In this document: positions 53,679-63,974 of the stretch, one piece after another
Numbering within the stretch: position 1 is the stretch's first letter
Layout: each line of letters begins with the position of its first letter
Origin: Nocardioides jishulii
GTDB taxonomy: Bacteria; Actinomycetota; Actinomycetes; Propionibacteriales; Nocardioidaceae
Length of the DNA stretch: 64,000 nucleotides
Direction of reading: 5' to 3'
Assembly: GCF_006007965.1 (NCBI RefSeq)
Contig: NZ_CP040748.1
Location: forward strand, 2,790,001-2,854,000
The notes under the pieces: generated by a model
Seen by the model: the letters and a program-made list of their open reading frames with translations, nothing else
Told to the model about the DNA's origin: nothing
The model's database searches: none
Position numbers and translations under genes: made by a program

Positions 53679-54944
53679 TCAGAGGAAGAACGTGAAGAGC
53701 GGTGACCCCGGCGGCACCTGCTCGATCTGCATGGGGCTGGCCTCCATGCGCTTGAGCAGGCCGGTGATCCGGTTGGCCTGGTCGAGCTCGATGCCCACGA
53801 GTGCCGGACCGGTCTCGCGGTTGTTCTTCTTCACGTACTCGAAGAGGACGATGTCCTCCCCCTCGCTCAGCACCTCCTCGAGGAAGTAGCGCAGGGCGCC
53901 GGGCTCCTGGGGGAAGGTGACCATGAAGTAGTGGCGCAGGCCCTCGTGCAACAACGACCGCTCGACGATCTCTGCGTACCGGCTCACGTCGTTGTTGCCC
54001 CCGGAGACGACGCAGACCACGGCCTCGTCGGCCGGGACGGTGCCCGCGAGGCTGAGTGCGTACGTGCTGGCGAGCGCGCCGGCCGGCTCGGTGATGATGC
54101 CGTCCACCTGGTAGAGCTCGAGCATCTCGGTGCAGGTCGCCCCCTCCGCCACCGTGACGACCTCGTCGACGAGGTCGCGCACGACCTGGTAGGTCAGGCT
54201 GCCGACCGTGCCGACCGCGGCGCCGTCGACGAAGGTGTCGACCGTCGGCAGGCGCACCGGCCCACCGGCAGCCAGCGCCGCCGTCATGCTGGCCGCGCCG
54301 GCCGGCTCCACCCCGACCACGCGCACACCGGGGTAGCGCTCCTTGAGCCAGGTCGCCATGCCCGAGACCAGTCCCCCGCCACCGAGCGGCACGACCACGG
54401 TGTTCACCCGGAGACCGGCCTCGCGGGCCTGCGTCATCACCTCGACCGCCACCGACCCCTGACCGAGGATCGTGGCGGGGGCGTCGAAGGGGTGGATGAA
54501 GACGGCACCGGCCTCGTCGGCGTGCTGACGGGCGGCGTGCCCGGCCTCGTCGTACGTGGACCCTGTCACCACGAGCTCGACGTCGGGGCCACCGAGGGCG
54601 AGGATGCGCTGGCGCTTCTGCCGCGGGGTGTTGCTCGGGACGTAGATGCGGCCCTTGATGCCGAGGCGGGCACACGACCACGCCACGCCCTGGGCGTGGT
54701 TGCCCGCGGAGGCGCAGACGACGCCGCGGGCACGCTCGCCGGCGTCGAGCGCCTGGATCGCGTGGTAGGCGCCGCGGACCTTGTAGGACCGGGCGATCTG
54801 TCGGTTCTCACGCTTCAGCAGGACCGGGGCACCGATGAGCTGGCTCAGCCGGGGCGACGGCTCGAGCGGGGTGGTGTGCACGATGTCGGCGAGCACCTCG
54901 GCAGCGGCCTCGACACGAGCGGCGGTCAACTGTTCTGAAGTCAC
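53679..54944 (-). CDS. ilvA: Threonine ammonia-lyase, single-ACT form
   Basis: IlvA deaminates threonine to 2-oxobutanoate, the committed step to isoleucine. The PLP lysine is Lys55 in ARSYKVRGA, with SAGNHAQG at 79-86 and a GGGGL phosphate loop near residue 195. The C-terminal 80 residues form one ACT-like regulatory domain (FPQEPGALRYFL), as in the actinobacterial/Bacillus 421-residue type, not the two-domain E. coli enzyme. The segment before the lysine reads KRENRQI instead of the usual KREDLQ. The GTG start is 6 bases after a TACGCT -10 box (54956-54951), predicting a leaderless mRNA. It follows the tuf terminator. Confidence 0.95.
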   Translation of the reverse strand: MTSEQLTAARVEAAAEVLADIVHTTPLEPSPRLSQLIGAPVLLKRENRQIARSYKVRGAYHAIQALDAGERARGVVCASAGNHAQGVAWSCARLGIKGRIYVPSNTPRQKRQRILALGGPDVELVVTGSTYDEAGHAARQHADEAGAVFIHPFDAPATILGQGSVAVEVMTQAREAGLRVNTVVVPLGGGGLVSGMATWLKERYPGVRVVGVEPAGAASMTAALAAGGPVRLPTVDTFVDGAAVGTVGSLTYQVVRDLVDEVVTVAEGATCTEMLELYQVDGIITEPAGALASTYALSLAGTVPADEAVVCVVSGGNNDVSRYAEIVERSLLHEGLRHYFMVTFPQEPGALRYFLEEVLSEGEDIVLFEYVKKNNRETGPALVGIELDQANRITGLLKRMEASPMQIEQVPPGSPLFTFFL

Positions 54945-54996
54945 CGAAACAGCGTAGGACCCGGACGATCCGGAGACCCAACCGGGGAGAAATGCA

Positions 54997-55029
54997 CTGC
55001 GGCCCCGGACCAGTGGTCCGGGGCCGCAG
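54997..55029 (-). terminator. Terminator after tuf
   Basis: Two 16-base complementary arms (54997-55012 and 55014-55029) form one of the strongest hairpins in the window, beginning 16 bases after the tuf stop. The central bases form the loop. There is no T-run. It ends the str operon before ilvA. Confidence 0.85.
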
Positions 55030-55045
55030 CAGGTGGTTCAGAACG

Positions 55046-56239
<1,194 letters not shown>

Positions 56240-56308
56240 TGTGGGCTCCTCCTGTTGTTGTTACTTGACTCGTGATGGGGTTTGGTGCAGCCGAGGATCC
56301 GTGCGAGG

Positions 56309-58423
56309 TCACTCGCCGCGAACCTTCTTGATGATCTCGTCGGCGATGTTCGAAGGAACCTCGGCGTACGAGTCGAACTCCATCGAGTACGAGGCCTGGC
56401 CAGAGGTCTTGGACCTCAGGTCGCCAACGTACCCGAACATCTCGGACAGCGGCACAAGAGCGCTCACGACGATGTCGCCGTGGCTGGTCTCCTGCGCGCG
56501 GATCTGGCCACGGCGCGAGTTCAGGTCGCCGATGACGGTGCCGAGGAACGAGTCCGGCGTGGTCACCTCGACGGCGAACATCGGCTCGAGCAGCACGGCC
56601 TGGGCCTTGTGCGCGGCCTCCTTGAAGCCCTGCAGACCAGCGATCTTGAACGCGAGCTCCGAGGAGTCGACGTCGTGGTAGGCGCCGTCCTCGAGGGTCA
56701 CCTTCACGTCGACCATCGGGAAGCCGGCCTTGACGCCGAACTGCATGGCCTCCTGGGCACCCTGGTCGACCGAGGGGATGTACTCCCTCGGCACGCGGCC
56801 ACCGCTGACGGCGTTGACGAACTCGTAGCCTGCACCGAGACCGGTCTCGGGGTCGATGTTCGGCTCGATCGACATGACGATCTTGGCGAACTGACCCGAA
56901 CCACCGGTCTGCTTCTTGTGCGTGTAGCTGTGGTTCTCCACCTTGCGGCGGATGGTCTCGCGGTAGGCCACCTGCGGCTTGCCGACGGTCGCCTCGACGC
57001 GGAACTCGCGCTTCATGCGGTCGACCAGGACCTCGAGGTGGAGCTCGCCCATACCAGCGATGATGGTCTGGCCGGTCTCCTCGTCGGTCTTGACGGTGAA
57101 GGTCGGGTCCTCGTCGGAGAGGCGCTGGATCGCGGTGCCCAGCTTCTCCTGGTCGCTCTTCGTCTTGGGCTCGATGGCGACCTCGATCACCGGAGCCGGG
57201 AAGGTCATCGACTCGAGCACGACCGGCTTGGCGTTGTCGGACAGGGTGTGACCGGTCTTGGTGTCCTTGAGACCCATGACAGCCACGATCTGGCCGGCGC
57301 CCACCGCCGCGATCTCCTCACGCTTGTTGGCGTGCATCTGGTAGACCTTGCCGATGCGCTCCTTGCGGCCGTTGCTCGAGTTGAGCACGGTCGAACCGGC
57401 CTCGAGCTTGCCCGAGTAGACGCGGACGAAGGTCAGCTTGCCCAGGTGCGGGTCGGCGGCGATCTTGAACGCCAGCGCGGCGAGCGGCTCGTCGTCGTTC
57501 GGCTGACGCAGGACCTCGGTCTCCTCGTCGTTCGGCTTGTGGCCGACGATCGCGTCGATGTCGAGGGGCGACGGCAGGAAGTCGACGACGGCGTCGAGCA
57601 GGGGCTGGATGCCCTTGTTCTTGAACGCGGTGCCGGTGAGGATCGGGTTGATCTCGCCAGCCAGGGTCGCCTTGCGGATCGCGGCCTTGAGCTCGGCGAC
57701 GGTGAAGTCGTCACCGTTCTCGAGGTAGCGCTCCATGAGCTCGTCGTCGGTCTCGGCGACGGTCTCGACGAGCTTCTCGCGCCACTCGGCGGCCTTGTCG
57801 GCCAGATCGGCGGGGATCTCCTCGACGACGTAGTCGTCACCCTGCTGGGTCTCGCCACGCCACGTGAGGGCGCGCATCTCGACCAGGTCGACGACGCCGG
57901 CGAAGTCGCCCTCGGCGCCGATCGGCAGCTGGAGGACGGCCGGGGTGGCGTTGAGCTTGTCGACGATGGTGCCCAGGACGCGGTAGAAGTCAGCACCCGT
58001 GCGGTCAAGCTTGTTGACGAAGCACATGCGCGGGACCTGGTACTTGTTGGCCTGGCGCCAGACGGTCATCGACTGCGGCTCGACACCGGCGACACCGTCG
58101 AAGACGGCGACTGCGCCGTCGAGGACGCGGAGCGAACGCTCCACCTCGACGGTGAAGTCGACGTGCCCGGGCGTGTCGATGATGTTGATCTGGTGGTTGT
58201 TCCACCAGCAGGTGGTCGCAGCAGAGGTGATCGTGATGCCACGCTCCTGCTCCTGCTCCATCCAGTCCATCGTGGCCGCACCCTCGTGGACCTCACCGAT
58301 CTTGTAGCTGATGCCGGTGTAGAAGAGGATGCGCTCAGTCGTGGTGGTCTTGCCGGCGTCGATGTGCGCCATGATGCCGATGTTGCGAACCTTGGTGAGG
58401 TCCGTGGTGATTTCAACGGCCAC
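56309..58423 (-). CDS. fusA: Elongation factor G
   Basis: EF-G drives translocation and ribosome recycling. The 704-residue protein has G1 AHIDAGKT (19-26), [11 protein letters not shown] in switch I, G3 DTPGHVDF and G4 NKLDRTGAD, then the later domains with the GMGELHLEV motif and the domain IV loop near SGGRVPREY. The start is GTG. It follows rpsG by 78 bases and precedes tuf, as in nearly all bacteria. Only this copy is in the window, and it carries the full set of domains. Confidence 0.98.
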   Translation of the reverse strand: MAVEITTDLTKVRNIGIMAHIDAGKTTTTERILFYTGISYKIGEVHEGAATMDWMEQEQERGITITSAATTCWWNNHQINIIDTPGHVDFTVEVERSLRVLDGAVAVFDGVAGVEPQSMTVWRQANKYQVPRMCFVNKLDRTGADFYRVLGTIVDKLNATPAVLQLPIGAEGDFAGVVDLVEMRALTWRGETQQGDDYVVEEIPADLADKAAEWREKLVETVAETDDELMERYLENGDDFTVAELKAAIRKATLAGEINPILTGTAFKNKGIQPLLDAVVDFLPSPLDIDAIVGHKPNDEETEVLRQPNDDEPLAALAFKIAADPHLGKLTFVRVYSGKLEAGSTVLNSSNGRKERIGKVYQMHANKREEIAAVGAGQIVAVMGLKDTKTGHTLSDNAKPVVLESMTFPAPVIEVAIEPKTKSDQEKLGTAIQRLSDEDPTFTVKTDEETGQTIIAGMGELHLEVLVDRMKREFRVEATVGKPQVAYRETIRRKVENHSYTHKKQTGGSGQFAKIVMSIEPNIDPETGLGAGYEFVNAVSGGRVPREYIPSVDQGAQEAMQFGVKAGFPMVDVKVTLEDGAYHDVDSSELAFKIAGLQGFKEAAHKAQAVLLEPMFAVEVTTPDSFLGTVIGDLNSRRGQIRAQETSHGDIVVSALVPLSEMFGYVGDLRSKTSGQASYSMEFDSYAEVPSNIADEIIKKVRGE

Positions 58424-58501
58424 TGAAAGTCAGTTCCTTAGGAAGTTGCGGTTGGTGGGAGCGGGGGCGCACGCGGCACATGCTACGTACGCCCCGCGAC
58501 G

Positions 58502-58972
58502 TCACCAGCGGTAGTGGGCGAAGGCCTTGTTGGACTCGGCCATCTTGTGCGTGTCCTCGCGCTTCTTCACAGCGGCACCGAGGCCGTTGCTCGCGTCGAG
58601 GATCTCGTTCATGAGGCGCTCGGCCATCGTCTTCTCACGACGGTCGGCGGCGTAGCCCACGAGCCACCGCAGGGCCAGGGTGGTCTGGCGGTTCGGCTTG
58701 ACCTCGATCGGCACCTGGTAGGTGGCGCCACCGACACGGCGGGACTTGACCTCGAGGGCGGGCTTGACGTTGTCGAGCGCGCGCTTGAGGGTCAGCACGG
58801 GGTCGGTGCCGGTCTTCTCACGGCAGCCTTCGAGGGCGGTGTACACGATGCGCTGGGCAACCTGCTTCTTGCCGTCCTGGAGGACCTTGCTGACCAGCTG
58901 GGTGACGATCTGCGACCCGTAGACGGGGTCGACGACGATCGGACGCTTCGGGGCGGGACCCTTGCGCGGCAT
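58502..58972 (-). CDS. rpsG: 30S ribosomal protein S7
   Basis: S7 starts assembly of the 30S head and, in E. coli, represses the str operon. The 156-residue protein begins [20 protein letters not shown], has the [19 protein letters not shown] beta-ribbon motif and ends KAFAHYRW. Length and ending are typical. Its ATG overlaps the rpsL stop by one base (TGATG), so the two are coupled. Confidence 0.98.
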   Translation of the reverse strand: MPRKGPAPKRPIVVDPVYGSQIVTQLVSKVLQDGKKQVAQRIVYTALEGCREKTGTDPVLTLKRALDNVKPALEVKSRRVGGATYQVPIEVKPNRQTTLALRWLVGYAADRREKTMAERLMNEILDASNGLGAAVKKREDTHKMAESNKAFAHYRW

Positions 58973-59346
58973 CAGCTCTTCTCCTTCTTCGCGCCGTACC
59001 GGCTACGAGCCTGCTTGCGGTTCTTGACACCCTGGGTGTCAAGGGTGCCGCGGATGATCTTGTAACGGACACCCGGAAGGTCCTTCACACGACCGCCGCG
59101 CACGAGCACGATCGAGTGCTCCTGGAGGTTGTGGCCCACGCCCGGGATGTAAGCGGTGACCTCGACGCCGGACGAAAGGCGCACGCGGGCGACCTTGCGG
59201 AGGGCGGAGTTCGGCTTCTTCGGGGTGGTGGTGTAGACGCGAGTGCAGACGCCACGGCGCTGCGGCGATCCCTTGAGGGCAGGCGTCTTGTTCTTGGACA
59301 CCTTGTCCTGGCGGCCCTTGCGGACCAACTGCTGAATGGTGGGCAC
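58972..59346 (-). CDS. rpsL: 30S ribosomal protein S12
   Basis: S12 controls decoding accuracy at the A site. The 124-residue protein begins [14 protein letters not shown], with the loops [13 protein letters not shown] and [11 protein letters not shown] that carry streptomycin-resistance sites; both lysines are wild type, so no such resistance is encoded here. The Asp of KDLPG is the usual methylthiolation site. GTG at 59346 is chosen by homology over one ten codons upstream. It is first in the str operon, with a promoter candidate at 59498-59527 and a leader near 145 bases. Confidence 0.98.
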   Translation of the reverse strand: MPTIQQLVRKGRQDKVSKNKTPALKGSPQRRGVCTRVYTTTPKKPNSALRKVARVRLSSGVEVTAYIPGVGHNLQEHSIVLVRGGRVKDLPGVRYKIIRGTLDTQGVKNRKQARSRYGAKKEKS

Positions 59347-59495
59347 CTGGTGGTTCCCCTTCTGTCTTTTCCTCACGGCCCTGCACGGTGCTGGGCTCGG
59401 GGTGATGCGTTGTTGCTTGTGCCTGAAAATCAGCGCGGCACACAGACATGAAGGCCGGGCACGCGCAAGGGTCTGGGCATACCAGACACGAGGAC

Positions 59496-60758
59496 TCAGG
59501 CTACTCGCTTCGCCACAACAGGGTCAAAACGAGGAACGGGCCGCCGGAGCAGCACCGTACGGACAGCGACTGCGGCGACCACGCCGAGCACCGTCACCGC
59601 TCCCCCGAGCAGGAGGGTCCAGCGGGCGCCGAGCGCCTCACCGACCCAGCCGAGCAGGGGCGCCCCCAGCGGCGTGCCGCCCATCATGACCATGAGGTAG
59701 AGCGCCATCGCACGCCCACGGACGGCGGCATGGGTGTTGACCTGCATGTAGCCGTTGGCGCTGGTGATCAGCGTCAGCGCCGTGACGCCCAGCACCGGGC
59801 ACATCAGCGCGAAGGTCAGGTAGGTCGGCAACGCTCCGGCGATCGTCACCGCGACGCCGAAGACCACGGCCGAGACGACGACCGTACGCAGCGTGAACTC
59901 GGCCCGACGGGCGGCGACCAGGGAGCCGGCGAGTGAGCCGACCGCGAGGAAGGAGCCGAGCAGGCCGTACTCGGTGGGCCCCTTGCCGAAGACCTCCGTC
60001 GCCATCAGCGCCGAGGTCATCTGGAAGTTGAGCCCGAAGGTGCCGGCGAAGAAGACGACCGCGAGCACCAGCAGCAGGTCGGAGCGATGGCGTACGTAGC
60101 TGATCCCCTCGCGCACCGCTCGCAGGCCCTTCGCCGCCACGTGGGCAGGCTCGGCCAGGCGCGAGGTGTCCAGGCGCTGCAGCGTCATCACCGGTGCGAC
60201 GTAGCTGACGGCGTTGAGCAGGATCACGCAGCCGGTGGCCACCACGCCGCCACCCCAGGCGGCGATCAGCACGCCCGCCAGGCCGGGGCCGACCAGGCGT
60301 GCAGCGTTGAAGGAGGCCGAGTTGAGGCCGACGGCGTTGGTGAGGTCCTCGGGCTCCACCATCTCCGACACGAAGGCGTGGCGGGCGGGCGAGTCGAGGG
60401 CCGAGGCGACACCGAGGACCAGGGCCAGGACGTAGACGTGCCAGATCTGCGCGGTGCCGGTGACGGCCAGCAGCCCGAGGATGAGCGCGGGCACCGCCAT
60501 CATGACGTTCGTCAGCTGGAGGACGCGGCGCTTCGGCAGCCGGTCGGCCACCAGGCCGGCGAAGGGCCCGAGCAGCAGGAACGGCAGGAACTGCAGACCG
60601 GTGGTGATGCCCAGCGCCGCGGCGCTGTTGCCGGTGAGCAGCAGGATCAGCCAGTCCTGGGCGACGCGCTGCATCCAGGTGCCGACGTTGGAGACGACAC
60701 CACCGGCGGCGTACAGGCGGTAGTTGGGGTTGGCGAGGGATCGGAACGTGGGGCTCAA
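59496..60758 (-). CDS. MFS transporter (EntS/MFS_3-like)
   Basis: This 420-residue permease has about twelve hydrophobic helices. The start [18 protein letters not shown] and [14 protein letters not shown] are typical of the MFS_3 group that includes the enterobactin exporter EntS; RDxxxKRR appears as ADRLPKRRV after helix 2. The likely start is TTG at 60758, since a stop blocks the frame upstream and no ATG lies nearby; the ribosome binding site is poor. It lies 8 bases after marR and is probably controlled by it. The rpsL promoter candidate overlaps its 3' end. Substrate unknown. Confidence 0.88.
   Translation of the reverse strand: MSPTFRSLANPNYRLYAAGGVVSNVGTWMQRVAQDWLILLLTGNSAAALGITTGLQFLPFLLLGPFAGLVADRLPKRRVLQLTNVMMAVPALILGLLAVTGTAQIWHVYVLALVLGVASALDSPARHAFVSEMVEPEDLTNAVGLNSASFNAARLVGPGLAGVLIAAWGGGVVATGCVILLNAVSYVAPVMTLQRLDTSRLAEPAHVAAKGLRAVREGISYVRHRSDLLLVLAVVFFAGTFGLNFQMTSALMATEVFGKGPTEYGLLGSFLAVGSLAGSLVAARRAEFTLRTVVVSAVVFGVAVTIAGALPTYLTFALMCPVLGVTALTLITSANGYMQVNTHAAVRGRAMALYLMVMMGGTPLGAPLLGWVGEALGARWTLLLGGAVTVLGVVAAVAVRTVLLRRPVPRFDPVVAKRVA
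59498..59527 (-). promoter_or_regulatory. Candidate str-operon (rpsL) promoter
   Basis: TTGACC (59527-59522) is followed after exactly 18 bases by TAGCCT (59503-59498) on the minus strand. It lies within the last codons of the MFS gene, about 150 bases before rpsL. It is nearly identical to the rplM promoter candidate. Confidence 0.6.
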
Positions 60759-60766
60759 GCGTGTTG

Positions 60767-61204
60767 TCAGTCTTCCTGCGCGAGGCGTTGGAGGATCGGG
60801 GCAGCCCGGTGCAGGGCCTCCCGTTCGTCGGAGGTGAGGTCGCCGAGGCGGCTCGCCAGCCAGGCGTCACGCCGCTCACGGTCTGCCAGCAGCACCCCAC
60901 GCCCGGAGTCGCTCAGCGACACCACGGCGATGCGGCCGTCGGTGGGGTGGGCGTTGCGGACGACGTGGCCGTCCTTCTCCAGGCAGTTGACCGTGCGGGT
61001 CATCGACGGCGGCTGGACCCGCTCCCAGGCGGCGAGCTCGCCCAGCGTCATCTCGCCGTGGCGGTTGAGTGCGGCGAGCACGGCCATCGCCGGGATCGAG
61101 ACCTCGTTGTCGGGGTGACGCTCACTGGCGAGGCGTCGGCGCAACCACATGACGGCCGACCTCAGGTCGGCGGCCAGCGCTGCGGAGTCGTCAGGGGTGC
61201 CCAT
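60767..61204 (-). CDS. MarR-family transcriptional regulator
   Basis: This 145-residue protein has the MarR winged helix, with LGELAAWERVQPPSMTRTVNCLE as the recognition region (about 55-77) and the wing HPTDGRIAVVSL with DGR at 89-91. The ATG at 61204 is chosen because a TACGCT -10 box lies 6 bases upstream, predicting a leaderless mRNA, and because upstream ATGs fall inside the operator. It is the first gene of an operon with the MFS transporter and probably represses both. The ligand is unknown; an efflux substrate is likely. Confidence 0.9.
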   Translation of the reverse strand: MGTPDDSAALAADLRSAVMWLRRRLASERHPDNEVSIPAMAVLAALNRHGEMTLGELAAWERVQPPSMTRTVNCLEKDGHVVRNAHPTDGRIAVVSLSDSGRGVLLADRERRDAWLASRLGDLTSDEREALHRAAPILQRLAQED

Positions 61205-61208
61205 CTGT

Positions 61209-61234
61209 TTAGCGTAAGTCATTACCTGCGCTAA
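61209..61234 (-). promoter_or_regulatory. marR promoter and autoregulatory operator
   Basis: A 26-bp quasi-palindrome with perfect 6-bp ends TTAGCG and CGCTAA and further matched pairs inside (9 of 13 pairs) lies 5 bases upstream of the marR ATG. It overlaps the TACGCT -10 box (61216-61211). A repressor bound here would block transcription of marR and the MFS gene. Confidence 0.65.
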
Positions 61235-61266
61235 GTATTCCCGTCGGCGCACTCGCGCCCGAAATT

Positions 61267-61308
61267 GCTCGAAGGCCCGCCACGCAGGTGCGTGGCGGGC
61301 CTTCGAGC
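61267..61308 (-). terminator. Strong terminator after the NCS2 permease
   Basis: Two perfectly complementary 19-base arms (61267-61285 and 61290-61308) enclose a 4-base loop, starting 7 bases after the permease stop. This is the strongest stem in the window. Confidence 0.9.
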
Positions 61309-61315
61309 GGTGGGG

Positions 61316-62797
61316 TCAGTTGATCAAGGAGTTGATCGGCGCATAGGCGAAGTAGATGACGAACAGCGCGGCCACCAGCCAGAGCAGCGGGTGGATGTCG
61401 CGCACCTTGCCGACCACGACCTTGATCAGGACGTAGGCGACGAAGCCGGCGCCGATGCCGGCGGAGATCGAGTAGGTGAACGGCATCACGACGATGGTGA
61501 GGAAGGCCGGGATCGCCAGCTCGAGGTCGCGCCAGTCGATCTCGGTCACCTGCTGCATCATCAGGAAGCCGACGAGGACCAGGGCCGGCACAGCGGCCTC
61601 GGAGGGGATGGCGCGCACCAGCGGGGTGAAGAACATCGCCAGCAGGAAGAAGGTGCCGGCGAAGACCGACGACAGACCCGTGCGGGCTCCTTCACCGACG
61701 CCGGAGGCCGACTCGATGTAGGAGGTGTTGGAGGAGACGCCTGCTGCGCCACCGGCCATCGCGGCCAGCGAGTCGACGATGAGGATGCGCTGGCTGTGCG
61801 GCGGGATCCCGTTCTCGTCGTTGAGCCCGGCCTCGGCGCCGATGGCCGTCATGGTGCCCATGGTGTCGAAGAAGTCGGCGAGCATCAGGGAGAAGACGAG
61901 CAGGACCGCGGCCAGGATGCCACCCTCGACGCTCGAGAAGGCCCCGAAGAGGTTGACCTCGCCCAAGGTGGAGAAGTCGGGCATCCCGACGATCTTGCCG
62001 TCCACCGACGGCACGGTCAGCGACCAGCCGCCGGGGTTGGTGCTCGCATCACCGAGCTTGGCGATGGCCTCGACGATCACCGCGAGCACGGTCGTGATGA
62101 CGATGGAGATGAGGATCGCGCCCCGGACGTTGCGCACCCACAGGGCGATCATCAGCAGCAGGCCGAAGACGAAGACCATCACGGGCCAGCCGAAGAGGTG
62201 GCCGTCGACGCCGAGCTGGACCGGGACGGTGGTCGTGAAGGAGTCGGGGATGCGCGTGACGAAGCGGGCGTCGACGAAGCCGATCAGGGCGATGAAGAGG
62301 CCGATACCGACCGAGATCGCGACCTTCAGCTGCTGGGGCACCGCGTGGAAGACCGCCTTGCGGAAGCCGGTCAGCACCAGGACCAGGATCACGATGCCCT
62401 CGAGGAGCACCAGGCCCATGGCGTCGGCCCAGGTGGACTGACGGGCGATCGAGTTGGCCACGAAGGCGTTGAGCCCGAGACCAGCGGCGAGCGCGAGCGG
62501 GAAGTTCGCCGCAGCGCCCATGAGGATGGTGAGCACGCCAGCCACCAGGGCGGTGCCGGCAGCGATGGCGGCGAGACCGCTGCCGGGCGTGCTGTCACCA
62601 CCGAGGAACATGCCCTCGGAGTCGGGCACGAAGCCGAGGATGAGCGGGTTCAGCACGATGATGTAGGCCATCGTCAGGAAGGTGACCAGGCCACCTCGGA
62701 ATTCCTGGCCGACGGTCGATCCGCGTTCGGTGATCTTGAAGAAGCGATCGAGGCCACCGGGGGCGGCAGTCGCTGGGGAGTCGACGTTATTGGTCAC
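61316..62797 (-). CDS. NCS2-family purine permease (AzgA/PbuG-like)
   Basis: This 493-residue permease imports a purine base, most probably hypoxanthine, guanine or adenine, with protons. It starts with a short soluble part and FFKITERGSTVGQEFRGGLVTFLTMAYIIVLNP in part, typical of the AzgA/PbuG branch. Substrate-site motifs are GLGLNAF and the DFFDTMGT and SSNTSYIESASGV segments. About 14 helices are predicted. GTG at 62797 follows a CAAAAT -10-like box by 8 bases. It is monocistronic, ends in a very strong terminator and is divergent from DUF2530. Confidence 0.93.
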   Translation of the reverse strand: MTNNVDSPATAAPGGLDRFFKITERGSTVGQEFRGGLVTFLTMAYIIVLNPLILGFVPDSEGMFLGGDSTPGSGLAAIAAGTALVAGVLTILMGAAANFPLALAAGLGLNAFVANSIARQSTWADAMGLVLLEGIVILVLVLTGFRKAVFHAVPQQLKVAISVGIGLFIALIGFVDARFVTRIPDSFTTTVPVQLGVDGHLFGWPVMVFVFGLLLMIALWVRNVRGAILISIVITTVLAVIVEAIAKLGDASTNPGGWSLTVPSVDGKIVGMPDFSTLGEVNLFGAFSSVEGGILAAVLLVFSLMLADFFDTMGTMTAIGAEAGLNDENGIPPHSQRILIVDSLAAMAGGAAGVSSNTSYIESASGVGEGARTGLSSVFAGTFFLLAMFFTPLVRAIPSEAAVPALVLVGFLMMQQVTEIDWRDLELAIPAFLTIVVMPFTYSISAGIGAGFVAYVLIKVVVGKVRDIHPLLWLVAALFVIYFAYAPINSLIN

Positions 62798-62866
62798 GGG
62801 CGATCATTTTGCCACGGCGCCCGGGCCCCCGCTGCATCGAGTCAGAATCCGTGCACGTGGGGTTGG

Positions 62867-62872
62867 TAGGTT
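62867..62872 (+). promoter_or_regulatory. DUF2530 gene -10 box, leaderless type
   Basis: TAGGTT ends 6 bases before the GTG start. No ribosome binding site is present in those bases. Confidence 0.5.
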
Positions 62873-62878
62873 GCCCCT

Positions 62879-63190
62879 GTGCACGACGAGCAGAAGCCTG
62901 ACCACGGAATTCTCAACGTGGCCGAGGTGCAACCCCTGGACGTCGACGGCGTACGTGCCGTCGAGATCGGCACCGCTCTGTGGGCGGTGGCCTTCGTGGC
63001 GCTGCTGCCCTTCTGGTCGTCGCTCGCCGAGAGCGGCCGCCTGTGGTGGCTGTGGACCTGCACGACCGGGTTGGCGCTCGGTCTCTTCGGCATCGAGTAC
63101 TGCCGACGCCGTCGTGACCGTGCTCCCCAGGAGTCACCCTCGCGCCCACCCGCACGAGGCGGGGGCGGCGGGCGCCGACGCGCCCGCTGA
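62879..63190 (+). CDS. DUF2530 membrane protein
   Basis: This 103-residue protein matches DUF2530, a small actinobacterial membrane family. After LDVDGVRAVEIGTALWAVAFVAL (helix 1, about 28-47) a second helix (about 54-72) includes WWLWTCTTGLALGLFG, and the tail is very basic and Arg/Gly-rich (about 76-103). Function is unknown. It is placed between an NCS2 permease and the DUF3027 gene, with which it is convergent; this neighbourhood is conserved in related genomes as I recall it. Confidence 0.85.
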   Translation: MHDEQKPDHGILNVAEVQPLDVDGVRAVEIGTALWAVAFVALLPFWSSLAESGRLWWLWTCTTGLALGLFGIEYCRRRRDRAPQESPSRPPARGGGGGRRRAR

Positions 63191-63212
63191 GCAGACCCAG
63201 AAGGTCGAGAGC

Positions 63213-63974
63213 TCAGAAGGTCTCGAGGTCGACGGTGAAGCTGTCGAAGGCGTGCTCGGGAACCGGCACCGGCTGCTGCTTGCGCGCCAGCTTGACCTCG
63301 GAGTGGGCACCGCACCCGTGGTCGTACGTCACCACGCGGCCGTCGTCGTTGGCGTTGCCGTTGCCGCAGACGCCGAACATCTCCGAGAGTGACCCCGCCA
63401 GACGCACGAGGAAGCCGCACGACCAGCACGACTGCGGCGCCGACTTGGCGATGGGAGCCTCGGGGCCGCCGTCACCGTCGTGCCACCGCTGCGCGGCCAT
63501 GTCGCGGCCCTCGACCGAGAGCGTGCGCACCCGGCCGAGACCGAGGTCGGCGGCCACGCCCTTGATCTGCTCGCGGTCGGCCTCGTCGACGTCGTCGCCC
63601 ACCAGGTAGGTGGGCACGAGGCGGGGGTCGTCGTCGTCGACGGGGAGCAGGTCGCCGGGCGAGAGGTCTCCCGGCTGGAGGCGCTCCTTGTAGGGGACCC
63701 AGTGCGGGGCGACGATCGCCGTCTCACCGGGAAGGAGCACGACCTCGTCGACCGTGATCCGGTGACCGGAACCGCCGGCGATCGTGACGGCCCACTGCCA
63801 ACCGACGTAGCCGGGGTGGGTGCACGTGAAGACGTGGGTGAGCGCGCCCTCCTGCTCGACGTGGGAGGTCACGTGCTCGCCGACCTGGTCGGCGGACACC
63901 TCCTCGAGCAGGGCGGCCCGTGCGACGTCGACAGCGTCGGCGAGCGCGGGGTCGACTGCGATGGTGGCGTTCAC
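63213..63974 (-). CDS. DUF3027 family protein
   Basis: This 253-residue protein is of the actinobacterial DUF3027 family. The signature HWVPYKERLQPGDLSPGDLLP is seen in part (PHWVPYKERLQPGD), with VGWQWAVTIA earlier. A cysteine pair CWSC (about 180-183) and later single cysteines (in GVCGNG and HGCG) could bind zinc; similar proteins contain a zinc ribbon. GAGAGGA lies 8 bases before the GTG at 63974, so the start fits the window and the gene is complete. Function unknown. It is convergent with DUF2530. Confidence 0.88.
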   Translation of the reverse strand: MNATIAVDPALADAVDVARAALLEEVSADQVGEHVTSHVEQEGALTHVFTCTHPGYVGWQWAVTIAGGSGHRITVDEVVLLPGETAIVAPHWVPYKERLQPGDLSPGDLLPVDDDDPRLVPTYLVGDDVDEADREQIKGVAADLGLGRVRTLSVEGRDMAAQRWHDGDGGPEAPIAKSAPQSCWSCGFLVRLAGSLSEMFGVCGNGNANDDGRVVTYDHGCGAHSEVKLARKQQPVPVPEHAFDSFTVDLETF

